A stretch of 64,000 nucleotides of DNA from Pleurodeles waltl (GCF_031143425.1 NC_090444.1:1310137324-1310201323); one strand, 5' to 3'; shown: positions 53,619-64,000, counted from the first letter of the stretch. Notes: generated by a model not told the origin, from the letters alone. Program-made: numbers and translations.

Positions 53619-53936
53619 TGTAGTAAATGAATCTGCAAAGGCTCACAGAGCAAGTGGAATAGCCTGTTTATTAGAAGACTCCTCACAGAACAATGCCTCA
53701 CCAGCCACCAACATTCTAAGGCTAACTCCAAGCCGGCCCAATGTCAACATTCTAAGGTAGGCAGGAACATACCATTACATCGATCATAATACAAAGATAA
53801 CAACTAATTTATTCCAATACTTATTACAACATAAACATAATACACTATTTACAAGTCATTTAGTGGAACCATTGTGCTGGTAATTTTTCATGTTATATTG
53901 TTTTCCTTTTTCTTGAATAATCTTATGCTTATAACA
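53619..53936 (-). repeat. probable 3' LTR of the Ty3/gypsy element
   Basis: On the minus strand a polypurine tract (gagggggggagat, about 53940-53952) is followed by TGTTATAAGC and the segment ends in TACTACA at 53619. Length ~318 bp. It cannot be confirmed because the 5' LTR is outside the window. The Helitron text stops at the same point. Confidence 0.5.
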
Positions 53937-53944
53937 TATCTCCC

Positions 53945-55567
53945 CCCCTCACGAAGCGAACACAAAGTCCTTGTGCCACTTGGGTACTTTCCTGGTTCGA
54001 GAACTCCATTTTCCCGCTGTGCACTTGCAGTAGGTTCGGTGTTGTCCTTGGTAATTGGATCGTCTTCTTGCCTGTCAACAGTCCCTTGATGGCGCACAAT
54101 GCGGTCAATGCTCCAAATTCTTCCATTCTCTAACTTAACCACGTTACGATATACATTTTTAATTTTAAATAGGTTCTGAAAATTAACTACCATTTTTTTT
54201 TGCACGGTCAGGGAGCCTTACCTTGACCCATTGCCCCACTTGCCATGTTTTATTTTTGGTTCCAAATTTGTTATAATACCAGTTCACATATTTCTCTTGT
54301 TTGCGTCGGAAACACTCTTCAGTCACTTCCTTTTGCACACACACACGCTCACCACCCAGTAACCAATTTGGGTTTAATTTAATACCCGGTTGCCTTCCTT
54401 TCAGGAACTGGAAAGGTGATAACCCTGTGTCGGTGTTTGGAGTGGTGTGGTACGACCACAACATCTGATTCAGTGCTGTTTCACTTGACAACCCTGAAGC
54501 CCTAGCTCTTTGAATACACTCCTTGAACATTCTATGCATTCTTTCCACCAACCCGTTAGCCTTAGGATTGTATAAAGCTGTTCTGCAATGTTGGACACCC
54601 CATTTCTGAAGGAACTCTCTCATTTTGTCAGAAGTAAACTGCACCCCATTATCAGTTACTAAGGTGCTGGGAATTCCCTCCTTCATAAATGCCTCTGTTA
54701 GGAAGTTAATCGCATCTACAGTAGTTATCTGACTCACAATCTTAAACATCGTCCAATGTGAATGATAATCTATCAACACGAAGATGTAATGCCCCTTGCT
54801 CCCCAGATGCTCACTGGGTCCTAAAATGTAGAGCCAAAGTTTGTCCCAAGGCTTCGCAGGTATGCTCACAGGGGACAGTGGGGCCTTACGTGTTAGGTGG
54901 GTTTTATCACTCATTGCACACACCAAGCATTCTCGCATGACATTCTCCACTTCACTATCCATCTGTGGAAACAAATATGTAGCCCGAAGCTTGTTTTTGG
55001 TGCATCCGAGGTGTCCCTCATGAGCCAGTTCCACCAATTTGCCCCAAAGTTTGCAGGGAGGAATGATTCTTTCGCCCCTCATTACTAGATTGTTGGAGAT
55101 ATGTAACTCAAGTCTGACATTCCAATAACCCTTACGATCTTCCTCCACATCCTTTATTTTATTTGGCCACCGCTTGACAATTTTTTCCTTAAGTAATCTT
55201 AGCGTCTGATCCTTTTCCGTTTCTTCCACCCATTCCTCTTTCATAAGACTGGCTAAATCTATCCACAATATAGGTTCACACTCTTGTGATTCTTCTCCTT
55301 GACTGCCCCCTCTTACCAAATTAGGTCTCGTAGATCTGGACAGATAGTCGGCTATAGTGTTTTTGTTACCAGGAACATACACAACATTAAAGTAGTAACC
55401 TTCTAGACCTAACATCCACTTGGATATGCGGGGTGTAGCACGCTCTCTGCCTAGTGTTGTAAAAATGTTGACTAAAGGTTTATGATCCGTCTTGACTGTG
55501 AAAGGTAGGCCCCATAGGAAAAACCTGAAGTATGTTATGGCCCAATAACAGGCTAGCGTTTCCCTCT
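53945..55567 (-). pseudogene. Ty3/gypsy RNase H end and integrase
   Basis: 55567-55416 gives the RNase H end (ACYWAITYFRFFLWG, FTVKTDHKPLVNIF). 55415-54183 is open for 410 codons: RNase H tail (VYVPGNKNTIADYLSR), the zinc-binding HHCC module (HEGHLGCTKNKLRATYLFP, CLVCAMSDK) and the integrase core. Of the D-D-E triad the second (LVTDNGVQF) and third (NGLVERMHRMF) are present, but the first position reads LWLYILGP, with Tyr for Asp. A run of 8-9 T at about 54192 shifts frame before the C-terminal part (NVYRNVVKLENGRIWSIDRI). It should integrate cDNA; this copy should be inactive. Confidence 0.85.
55555..55567. repeat. left copy of the 13-bp PLE target duplication
   Basis: agcgtttccctct, repeated exactly at 63557-63569 on the other side of the PLE. 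Confidence 0.9.
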
Positions 55568-55577
55568 ATGTAAATAT

Positions 55578-55844
55578 GTGGGTATGACTACGAGGAAGGT
55601 GAGCACCAGAATTTGTGAACATAGAAGCACGATTAGGTGCAAACGAGACGCAACAAAGCTCACTAGCCATTTCCTACAAAAAAAATACTCCCCAGATTAC
55701 ATGTCTTGGACGGTCCTGGAACATTTCTCTCCTTCGACCCCCAGCATGTCAGAAAAACTATTTAGGGCAGAGCAACGCTGGATTTGGAGATTGCAAACCG
55801 ACACGGTTGGATTAAATGACGAGATACCTTGGTTCTCTCTTTAA
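55578..55844 (+). pseudogene. PLE endonuclease 3' fragment in the left pLTR
   Basis: An open 88-codon piece (MTTRKVSTRICEHRSTIRC through NDEIPWFSL) is the C-terminal half of a GIY-YIG endonuclease. Unlike the right copy it has CGA where that copy has a TGA stop (61228), so it is intact for its length but lacks the catalytic start. Confidence 0.8.
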
Positions 55845-56280
55845 AATTAGAACCCTCTTAGTTCCCCCTTTTTCGCTTTCTCTGGCCTTGTTCCCCCTTT
55901 TCCTTCCTTCTCTTCTTAACCCTTTTCTTCTTTCCCTCTTCTCTCCTTCTCTCACTTTTTTCTTTTCCCTTCTTCTTTTCATTGTCACCCTCCTGTCCCT
56001 CACACCTTCTTTTTCCTTCACTTTTTCCTTCCCTCCTTTTCCTCGACCCTCGGTCTCCCCTGGGTCCTCCATTTCCCTTACCTTCACATCTCTTTCCCCC
56101 TCTGCCTCCCCTCTCTTTCTTTTGCTTCCTCCCTTTCTGCCCGTTTTTCCCCCTTTACCCCTACCCACCCCAAAAAATCCCCCCCCCCTTCTTGTCCTAT
56201 TTTCCCAAACCCCTTCCCCCCCCCTTCCTTCTACCCCGTCCTTGTCCCGGCCACTCCTATCCTGTGCTGCCTCGCTCGCC

Positions 56281-56303
56281 GCTGGGAAACTACGTTTCCC
56301 AGC
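56281..56303. repeat. 23-bp palindrome in the GC-rich part of the pLTR
   Basis: gctgggaaac and gtttcccagc are perfectly complementary around tac. A near copy (gggaaactatgtttccc) follows at about 56335. The same pair occurs at 61862-61884 and about 61916 in the right pLTR. Possible protein-binding sites of the element promoter; this role is a guess. Confidence 0.75.
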
Positions 56304-57462
56304 CCCGCGAGTGCAGGCAGCCCGCAGGGCTGCCGGGAAACTATGTTTCCCTACAGCACTTGCGGGTCGGCGTATCCGCCCAAACAGGGTATTCCCTTAG
56401 CCGCTTACCGCGGCGGCTCCGGCGCCCAGAGGGGGCACAGCTCGTTAGGGCAGCGCCACCCACGGGTGCCCCTCTGCACCATTGGCCATTTCCGGCCCCC
56501 GGCACATCCGGGCCGGCCATAATCAATTCCGGCGCATAGAAACGTCAGCAGCTCGTAAGACTTCCGGCCCCCGGGCCGCGGCGGTGATTGCCTGCAGCTG
56601 CAAGTAATTCCTCCCTATTAAGACCACTATATCAGCTACCGACTTTCAGGCCACTTTACCCAAGCGGTCCTGACAGAGAGGTCGGTATAGGCGCACAGAG
56701 AGCGCCCACCTTTGATGCAGTGAGTCGACCAACGATGGAAACACAGATAAGAAGCCTCCCTTCTCCCTTTCCTTCCTGCCTTTTTTTCCCCCTTTCTTCT
56801 CCTCCCCCTTTTCTCTTGCTTTCGTTCCTTTTTCCCCTGTTGTCTTTTCTTCTTCTCTTTTTTCCTTATTCCTTTCTTTGTTCTTCCCCCCTCTTTGCCC
56901 CTCCCCCGTTTATTCCCCTTTTTTCCCCCTTTTTTCCTTCCCTTTGTCTCCCCCCCCCTGTTTTTTCTCCCTTCTCCAGTGTCCTCCTTTTTCAGATTTC
57001 TACAGTTCTCCCACTCTGTTCTTGGCTTCCACCGTCTAGTTCTTGACTACCTCTGCACTATTTTTCATCTTTACTCTCCCCTTCTGTTCTTTCCCTTCTA
57101 ACCCTAGAGTCTGACTATAAGGGGACGCTCCCTCTCCAGGATACCAGAGGCTAGTAGCCTCCATTGTTAGGGTAAGGAATTGTCTTCCCTGACCTACTAT
57201 TCGCCTTGCATAGCCAGCATTGCTGCGACCGTTTTTATTGCAACCAGTACTCGTGTGTTCTGCATGAAATTTGTCACGTGTGCTGTGGTTTGCTGTGGAT
57301 TACCTTCTCACCGTCAATTTTGGTCTGTTTATGTTATTGTATTTATTGTAGGTCCTCCCCAGGTATTCCCTTGGTTAAGGTAGGCCCTTCCCTTTTTTCC
57401 CCCCTTTTCCTACTGCGATTATTTCTGCAGCGCGCAATAAGCATTTGCAACAGGGATCCAAC

Positions 57463-57522
57463 GCCCTGATGAATGCCCAGAGACCCTCCATAGCTCAATC
57501 ATAAGGGCAGAAACATGTCGGC
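57463..57522 (+). ncRNA. hammerhead ribozyme in the left pLTR
   Basis: GCC (stem I), CTGATGA (57466-57472), an extra A, stem II TGCCC (57474-57478) paired with GGGCA (57505-57509) around a 26-nt loop, GAAA (57510-57513), CATG, TC (predicted cleavage after 57519), GGC. The tiny palindromic stem III fits the PLE type known to cleave best as a dimer. Stem I is short (3 bp). Confidence 0.7.
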
Positions 57523-58248
57523 TACTTCTTTTAGATAGGTGACCTTGTGAGTCATTGCTCTCACACTGGTTCCCCACTTCTTTTAATCACACCACACAGA
57601 ACCTTCTATTAAACTCACCCTGGTATCTGAGTAGGTGTTTTTATTCCCATAGCACAGCTGGATCCCTTCTTTCCAGAAATCAAATTAATTTACGCACTCC
57701 CTCCTGTTCTTTTAACAGTGAGGTTGAGTCCGCCCAGGTGGTATTGTCCTACCTGGGTGGGGCTAGGTGGTCATATGATGAAGCATGACACTATATAGTG
57801 TGTGAGACCACCTAGTCCGTAAAGGAAATCCTCCTCTACAGACCTCAGACCACCCCACTTTCCATCCACATTTTACCTTTAGTCGAGGTACAAGATTGGT
57901 CTAGTGTTGCAACTGGCACACTATCAATCTACTTATAGTTGCCAAAACCCCATATTCTCTTTTGTGATTTAGTATTATGTTTGGGGAGTCGAGTACGGCG
58001 TGTGTCCTTTTCCGCTCCCTCATACTCTCCCTTTGTGTATTATCATAGTAGAGCAGCCTTCCGGTTGCGAGAGTTGTTTGCTCTTTACCCCCTTTTTTTT
58101 CCCCTAGCAAGCGCATTGCTTTGCTTGTGCCCCTCAGTACTTTAGGCCTTCTCTCTTTTCTGACGTTCCTTCCACTTGTGGACCTACCCCTTACCTACCC
58201 ACCTGCTTTTACTTTATCCCCACCCCCCTCCACCACGTCTGCCACACT

Positions 58249-59187
58249 ATGGCAGAAGGTCTCTCCTTCAACGACGAGGAAGTATCCGCTATCCTCTCAG
58301 CCCCCTCACTCCTTGGGGACACGGCTTTGTCAAAAAGCCTATCCCAGCTTGGGGACTGGGACTCCCTAGTGGAATTGAAATGCTCCCAGGTTAAGACCAT
58401 TTTACACGGAGCTGTCCTCACTGAATACCTACGCAGTAACTCTGCACCAAACGGATTACTTGTCACCAATGAGCCTCGCATATTCCTAGACGACCTGGAG
58501 TTTCGTAAAGATTGGTCGCTCATAGCATGGAAATGCACACGAGATTGGCTGATATTAATTATAAAAACCGCTACTAGGCTATCTGAAACCCTACTGATCC
58601 AGATAAAAACCAGTGAAAATAACCTGAAGTCAGGTGTGAGCATTCTCTCCTTCAAAAAGAAACTGGAGGAGGTAAACAAAAATATAAATGAATACAAAGA
58701 ATATTTAACTCAGCAAAAAATAGGAAAGTTTCAAAAAGACCTAAATCGGTTTTCCCTAGAAAAAATATACCCCTATACAAAATCTGACTACGCAGCAAAA
58801 AATTCCACTAACATATCTGATACTTCCTCAGGGAGCAACACCAGCTCAGATAGTGACAGCAACTCGTCAGGGCACACACGACAACACCGCGGACGACGTG
58901 GCCAACGTCGAGGAGGATGGAACTATCCACCCTTACCTCCCCAATACCGCCCATACTTTAACCAGCAATGGGGTTGGCCCAACCAGTATGGCCCTCCACT
59001 ATACCAAGCACCTTACCTGCAACACCCTGCCCAATGGTCCTTCTCTGAACCCCCACCCCCTTTTTTAGACAGAGGTCATGGGAGGGACAGAGGGAGGAGA
59101 AAAGAAGTACAGTGGCGTCCAAAAGAGTATGTTTTGGAAAACCCAATGCACAGGGACGCCGCACCAGGGACAAGCAAGGCAAAGTGA
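58249..59187 (+). CDS. PLE ORF1 (Gly/Arg-rich, probable RNA-binding)
   Basis: 312 codons from ATG. No named domain recognised. Residues ~125-165 look like a coiled coil (LSFKKKLEEVNKNINEYKEY). A Ser/Asp-rich stretch (~185-215) precedes an Arg/Gly-rich segment (HRGRRGQRRGGW) and a Tyr/Pro/Gln-rich end (PPQYRPYFNQQWGWPNQYG). This resembles gag-like ORF1 proteins that coat RNA, an inference from composition. The next ORF overlaps it in another frame by about 75 bp. Confidence 0.65.
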   Translation: MAEGLSFNDEEVSAILSAPSLLGDTALSKSLSQLGDWDSLVELKCSQVKTILHGAVLTEYLRSNSAPNGLLVTNEPRIFLDDLEFRKDWSLIAWKCTRDWLILIIKTATRLSETLLIQIKTSENNLKSGVSILSFKKKLEEVNKNINEYKEYLTQQKIGKFQKDLNRFSLEKIYPYTKSDYAAKNSTNISDTSSGSNTSSDSDSNSSGHTRQHRGRRGQRRGGWNYPPLPPQYRPYFNQQWGWPNQYGPPLYQAPYLQHPAQWSFSEPPPPFLDRGHGRDRGRRKEVQWRPKEYVLENPMHRDAAPGTSKAK

Positions 59188-61430
59188 ATCCCGATTCAGA
59201 GAATACAGTTAACATCATTAACCTAACCAATCGGGCCCTGAGTCAAATCGAAACCCAAGCATTAAATAAAAGCCTGAATTTCGTGCCTACCCCTAAAGTA
59301 GACCTATTCCGAACCAGAACAGAACTGGCAGGTCTGTTTCGTAAGATCCGCCTAAAAACCTTTTTCCTCTGGAAGGAATACGATACTCCCGTACAGAATA
59401 CAGGACTACGCCCAAAATCTACCTTTTGCCCCCCAGCAGGGCAAATGCCCCCGGAGGTACTGGCTTTCGAGAAGTCAGTATCCCTTAAGATCAATGGGCT
59501 GACTGAGTCCTCCAACAAAGTATTCCACAATATGAGTAAAATCGAAATAGAGTCATTGAAGAGCGTTACAGCCGATCCTAATATTATCATAAAACCAGCA
59601 GACAAAGGCGGGGCCACAGTGATTCTTCCACAAAAAATGTATAGAGACGAGTGTGAGCGACTGTTGGGGAATACCAGACACTACAAGCGTCTGGCACGTG
59701 ACCCTACAACTGATGTCCAAGAAGAGATCACCTTCCTAGGGTCAAAAGGGAAGGAAAACAACTGGATCACAGATCATGAGGCATCGTATCTGATACAGAC
59801 CAACCCAAAAATCCCGTACTTTTATATTCTACCAAAAGTACACAAAGAGAAGATCCCTCCACCCGGTAGGCCCATAGTTTCCGGGATAGGCTCAGCACTA
59901 GAGCCCTTGTCAAAATTTGTGGATTTCTTCCTTCAACCGTTAGTCAAAAGGATCCCGACCTATCTTAAGGACACCACCCATGTCCTTCTTCTACTGGAGT
60001 CTATAACTTTTGACAAATCTAAGGAACTTCTAATTACTCTTGATGTGGAATCCCTCTACACAAACATCCCGCAAGAGGCTACTCTGGAAGTAATAAGCAA
60101 CCTGCTGGACATACATATGGGTGAATCCCAAACCCCTCCTGGGTTCATACTGGACCTAGCACATCTCGCTCTCACCAGAAACTACTTCAAGTTTGAAGAT
60201 AGTTTCTACTTGCAGACACAAGGCACATCGATGGGTTTGCCCCTAGTCTAGCATGTCTATACGTTGACCATTTTGAAAGACATACGGTCCTACATGAGGA
60301 CAACCCCTACCGAGATCAGATCAAACTCTGGAAGCGATACATCGATGATGTACTGCTAATATGGACCGGTAGTAAAAAAGAGGCCCAAGCATTCGCTGTT
60401 TGGCTTAACGGGGCTAATCCATTTCTAACCTTCACAATGAACATAGATGAAAACAAACTACCTTTCCTCGATCTACTAATCTATGAACAAGACGGCAGGT
60501 TAGCTACTGAAGTTTACTATAAACCAGCGGACTGCAACAATTTATTACAATACCAGAGCTTCCACCCACGAGCCCTAAGAGATAACCTCCCGGTTGGGCA
60601 GTTCCTACGGTTAAGACGAAACTGCTCATCCGTCACCGATTTCTGCAAACATGCAGACAAACTGTCTACCAAGCTACACACCAAGGATTATCCCCCATAT
60701 CTGGTCAATAGGGCACGAAAACGGGCACGCAACAATAACAGAGACCAGTTGCTACAGCCTCGAGCACAGAAACCAAGTCTGGATAAGATCGTATGTGTCA
60801 CCACCTTCAATCCCCTATCCAATGAAATCCAGAAGATTATAAGAGATAATTGGAAAATTTTGACATCAGGTGGCTTACCCTTTGAACCACCATTACACGC
60901 ATATAAGAGAGCAATCAATATACGGGACATGGTGGTCCACACTAGACCAAAGGAGAAGCGAGGTTCCACACAGACTACACTTTGGCAAATGGCCCCCCCG
61001 CAGGTCATCACCCATGCGGCAACTGCAGCGTTTGCCCTTTTACCCATAGATCTACTACCATCGATCTTGACCTTAAAACCCCATGGGTGCAAAAATCACT
61101 CACAAATTGTAACACCAAAAACGTAGTTTATTTAATCAAATGCCCTTGCCTACTTAAATATGTGGGTATGACTACGAGGAAGGTGAGCACCAGAATTTGT
61201 GAACATAGAAGCACGATTAGGTGCAAATGAGACGCAACGAAGCTCACTAGCCATTTCCTACAAAGAAACCAGTCCCCAGATTACATGTCTTGGACGGTCC
61301 TGGAACATTTCTCTCCTTCGACCCCCAGCATGTCAGAAAAACTATTTAGGGCAGAGCAACGCTGGATTTGGAGATTGCACACCGACACGGTTGGATTAAA
61401 TGACGAGATACCTTGGTTCTCTCTTTAAAA
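59112..61430 (+). pseudogene. PLE reverse transcriptase plus GIY-YIG endonuclease (three lesions)
   Basis: The conserved start NIINLTNRALSQIETQALNK has no ATG before it, so this may be translated by frameshift from ORF1, or the two were once one frame. Typical PLE motifs follow: IIIKPADKGGATVI, FYILPKVHKEK, PGRPIVSGIGSALEPLSKFV, ITLDVESLYTNIPQEA and GTSMG. A frameshift at about 60240 follows; catalytic YIDDVLLIW is in the next frame. 60437-61126 holds the thumb (FLDLLIY, IQKIIRDNWKIL, YKRAINIRDMVV). A 7-C run at about 60995 shifts frame again. The endonuclease has CGNCSVCPF and VVYLIKCPCLLKYVG, then TGA at 61228. PLEs use this protein to prime reverse transcription at nicked targets. Confidence 0.88.
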
Positions 61431-63556
61431 TTAGAACCCTCTTAGTTCCCCCTTTTTGGCTTTCTCTGGCCTTGTTCCCCCTTTTCCTTCCTTCTCTTCT
61501 TAACCCTTTTCTTCTTTCCCTCTTCTCTCCTTCTCTCACTTTTTTCTTTTCCCTTCTTCTTTTCATTGTCACCCTCCTGTCCCTAACACCTTCTTTTTCC
61601 TTCACTTTTTCCTTCCCTCCTTTTCCTCGACCCTCGGTCTCCCCTGGGTCCTCCATTTCCCTTACCTTCACATCTCTTTCCCCCTCTGCCTCCCCTCTCT
61701 TTCTTTTGCTTCCTCCCTTTCTGCCTGTTTTTCCCCCTTTACCCCCTACCCACCCCAAAAAATCCCCCCCCTTCTTGTCCTATTTTCCCAAACCCCTTCC
61801 CCCCCTTCCTTCTACCCCGTCCTTGTCCCGGCCACTCCTATCCTGTGCTGCCTCGCTCGCCGCTGGGAAACTACGTTTCCCAGCCCCGCGAGTGCAGGCA
61901 ACCCGCGGGGCTGCCGGGAAACTACGTTTCCCTACAGCACTTGCGGGTCGGCGTATCCGCCCAAACAGGGTATTCCCTTAGCCGCGGCCGCTTACCGCGG
62001 CGGCTCCGGCGCCCAGAGGGGGCACAGCTCGTTAGGGCGGCGCCACCCACGGGCGCCCCTCTGCACCATTTGCCATTTCCGGCCCCCGGCACATCCGGGC
62101 CGGCCATAATCAATTCCGGCGCATAGAAACGTCAGCAGCTCGTAAGACTTCCGGGCCGGGGCGGTGATTGCCTGCAGCTGCAAGTAATTCCTCCCTATTA
62201 AGACCACTATATCAGCTACCGACTTTCAGGCCACTTTACCCAAGCGGTCCTGACAGAGAGGTCGGTATAGGCGCACAGAGAGCGCCCACCTTTGATGCAG
62301 TGAGTCGACCAACGATGGAAACACAGATAAGAAGACTCCCTTCTCCCTTTCCTTCCTGCCTTTTTTCCCCCTTTCTTCTCCTCCCCTTTTTCTCTTGCTT
62401 TCGTTCCTTTTTCCCCTGTTGTCTTTTCTTCTTCTCTTTTTTCCTTATTCCTTTCTTTGTTCTTCCCCCCTCTTTGCCCCCTCCCCCGTTTTTTTCCCTT
62501 TTTTCCCCCTTTTTTCCTTCCCTTTGTCTTCCCACCCCCCCCCCTGTTTTTTCTCCCTTCTCCAGTGTCCTCCTTTTTCAGATTTCTACAGTTCTCCCAC
62601 TCTGTTCTTGGCTTCCACTGTCTAGTTCTTGACTACCTCTGCACTATTTTTCATCTTTACTCTCCCCTTCTGTTCTTTCCCTTCTAACCCTAGAGTCTGA
62701 CTATAAGGGGACGCTCCCTCTCCAGGATACCAGAGGCTAGTAGCCTCCATTGTTAGGGTAAGGAATTGTCTTCCCTGACCTACTATTCGCCTTGCATAGC
62801 CAGCATTGCTGCGACCGTTTTTATTGCAACCAGTACTCGTGTGTTCTACATGAAATTTGTCACGTGTGCTGTGGTTTGCTGTGGATTACCTTCTCACCGT
62901 CAATTTTGGTCTGTTTATGTTATTGTATTTATTGTAGGTCCTCCCCAGGTATTCCCTTGGTTAAGGTAGGCCCTTCCCTTTTTTCCCCCCTTTTCCTACT
63001 GCGATTATTTCTGCAGCGCGCAATAAGCATTTGCAACAGGGATCCAACGCCCTGATGAATGCCCAGAGACCCTCCATAGCTCAATCATAAGGGCAGAAAC
63101 ATGTCGGCTACTTCTTTTAGATAGGTGACCTTGTGAGTCATTGCTCTCACACTGGTCCCCTACTTCTTTTAATCACACCACACAGAACCTTCTATTAAAC
63201 TCACCCTGGTATCTGAGTAGGTGTTTTTATTCCCATAGCACAGCTGGATCCCTTCTTTCCAGAAATCAAATTAATTTATGCACTCCCTCCTGTTCTTTTA
63301 ACAGTGAGGTTGAGTCCGCCCAGGTGGTATTGTCCTACCTGGGTGGGGCTAGGTGGTCATATGATGAAGCATGACACTATATAGTGTGTGAGACCACCTA
63401 GTCCGTAAAGGAAATCTTCCTCTACAGACCTCAGACCACCCCACTTTCCATCCACATTTTACCTTTAGTCGAGGTACAAGATTGGTCTAGTGTTGCAACT
63501 GGCACACTATCAATCTACTTATAGTTGCCAAAACCCCGTACTCTCTTTTGTGATTT
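61152..63556 (+). repeat. right pseudo-LTR of the PLE
   Basis: A direct repeat of 55568-57970, offset about 5584 bp. Ends at tgtgattt just before the target duplication. Confidence 0.9.
63048..63109 (+). ncRNA. hammerhead ribozyme in the right pLTR
   Basis: The same sequence as the left pLTR ribozyme: CTGATGA, stem II TGCCC/GGGCA, GAAA, CATG, TC, GGC. Together the two would delimit a ~5.6-kb RNA of unit length if both cleave. Confidence 0.7.
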
Positions 63557-63569
63557 AGCGTTTCCCTCT
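63557..63569. repeat. right copy of the 13-bp PLE target duplication
   Basis: agcgtttccctct, identical to 55555-55567. Confidence 0.9.
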
Positions 63570-64000
63570 CAACAGTCGAGTAATTACCCTCTGCTCCACT
63601 CAACGCTCTCGAAGCAAAGGCCACAATTTTCTCCTGCCCATCAACTTACTGAGACAACATTGCCCCTAAACCTTGGCCACTCGCATCAGTGGTCACAAAA
63701 GTTTTCAATTTCGGATAAAATTTTCCCAAATGCGGAGAATGAATGATGGCTTCCTTAATATCATTGAACACTTGCTGGCAATCACTACAAAAACGGAGTA
63801 TCCTTCTTTAAGAGCGCCCTCATAGGGGCTGTGACCATGGCAAAATTCCGTACAAATTTTGCCATGTATTCGGCCAATCCCAAGAAAGATCTGAGTTCTG
63901 GTTTACTAGTAGGAGCCACTGCTTCACCCACAGGCTTAACCAGGTCATGCTTAGGTTGTATACCCTCCCGGGTGATCTTATGTCCAAGGAACTCTACTGA
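63570..64000 (-). pseudogene. Ty3/gypsy reverse transcriptase end and RNase H start
   Basis: Minus strand from the window edge: VEFLGHKITREGIQPKHDL, PELRSFLGLAEYMAKFVRNF and PMRALLKKDTPF, the thumb of a gypsy reverse transcriptase. A frameshift and stop follow at about 63800, then SDCQQVFNDIKEAI, FVTTDASGQGLGAMLSQ (RNase H first Asp), a TAA at about 63645 and KIVAFASRALSGAEGNYS. Catalytic YVDD lies beyond the window. Inactive. Confidence 0.85.

Larger units (their letters stand above)
55568..57970 (+). repeat. left pseudo-LTR of the PLE
   Basis: Starts inside the GIY-YIG endonuclease (YVGMTTRKV-like text), then holds a C/T-rich tract, a GC-rich region with inverted repeats, a second C/T-rich tract, a hammerhead ribozyme and a further ~440 bp. 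Matches 61152-63556. Confidence 0.9.
55568..63556 (+). mobile_element. Penelope-like retroelement with pseudo-LTRs (8.0 kb)
   Basis: Two direct copies of a ~2.4-kb segment (55568-57970 and 61152-63556) flank a 3.2-kb internal part, the pLTR arrangement known in PLEs where a 5'-truncated copy lies upstream of a complete one. The copies differ at only a few positions and small indels, so the insertion is fairly young. It sits inside the gypsy RNase H with a 13-bp target duplication. Confidence 0.9.
53619..64000 (-). mobile_element. Ty3/gypsy LTR retrotransposon, split by a PLE, running off the window
   Basis: Minus-strand order is end of reverse transcriptase and RNase H (64000-63570), then after the PLE the rest of RNase H and integrase (55554-54183), the pol C-terminus, polypurine tract and LTR. 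The text joins exactly across the PLE once one copy of the 13-bp duplication is removed (VERETL then ACYWAITYF). Confidence 0.85.

Noticed and set aside
55816..57101. Ser/Leu/Pro/Phe-rich frames over C/T-rich tracts (and the copies at 61400-62687)
   Set aside because: They are low-complexity polypyrimidine translations inside the non-coding pLTR, with small indels between the two copies that change the frame.

Overview
ORGANISM. The window is vertebrate repeat-rich DNA from a very large genome, most likely a salamander and probably a newt (Salamandridae, e.g. Pleurodeles-like). This is an inference from the sequence style: abundant Harbinger-like DNA transposons whose ends read like ggcggt/accgcc, Penelope-like elements (PLEs), an L2-type LINE, a Helitron, a Ty3/gypsy element, and tandem ~313-316 bp satellites that carry hammerhead ribozymes like the known newt satellite 2. 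No ordinary host gene, tRNA, rRNA or CRISPR array was found. Almost every open frame belongs to a transposable element or is a chance frame in a repeat.

LAYOUT. 1-5265: old non-coding repeats, including a ~70-bp-unit foldback structure (1490-2790) and a minus-strand 5'-truncated PLE (about 3540-4930) with a hammerhead relic. 5269-13833: Harbinger-like element 1, decayed, with three genes (Myb-like A, DDE transposase, Myb-like B) and VNTRs. 13837-19902: a degenerate ~0.6-kb tandem repeat, interrupted at 18104-19121 by a palindrome-rich non-autonomous Harbinger-like element. 19917-35139: two nearly perfect satellite arrays, ~34 copies of 313 bp with a hammerhead on the minus strand and ~14 copies of 316 bp with a hammerhead on the plus strand. 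They are inverted relative to each other, and the whole block is flanked by a 14-bp direct repeat. About 35500-53618: a decayed Helitron (DUF6570-like, Rep with an HUH motif, PIF1-type helicase, C-terminal ubiquitin-specific-protease-like region). It is broken by Harbinger-like element 2 (38223-47401, much better preserved), an L2-like LINE (about 48630-51170) and a small MITE (about 53090-53255). 53619-64000: a minus-strand Ty3/gypsy element split by a full PLE with pseudo-LTRs (55568-63556) flanked by a 13-bp target duplication.

HOW IT FITS TOGETHER. Nesting gives a relative order: Helitron before Harbinger 2, L2 and MITE; gypsy before the PLE. Hammerhead ribozymes recur in four contexts: PLE relic, PLE pseudo-LTRs, and both satellites. 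The compound satellite block carries a target duplication similar in length to the one at the PLE, so I infer that PLE-type machinery inserted the ribozyme repeats, which were then amplified and homogenised. The junction of the two arrays has two divergent Staf/SPH-like motifs, which suggests divergent snRNA-type promoters driving opposite-strand ribozyme transcripts.
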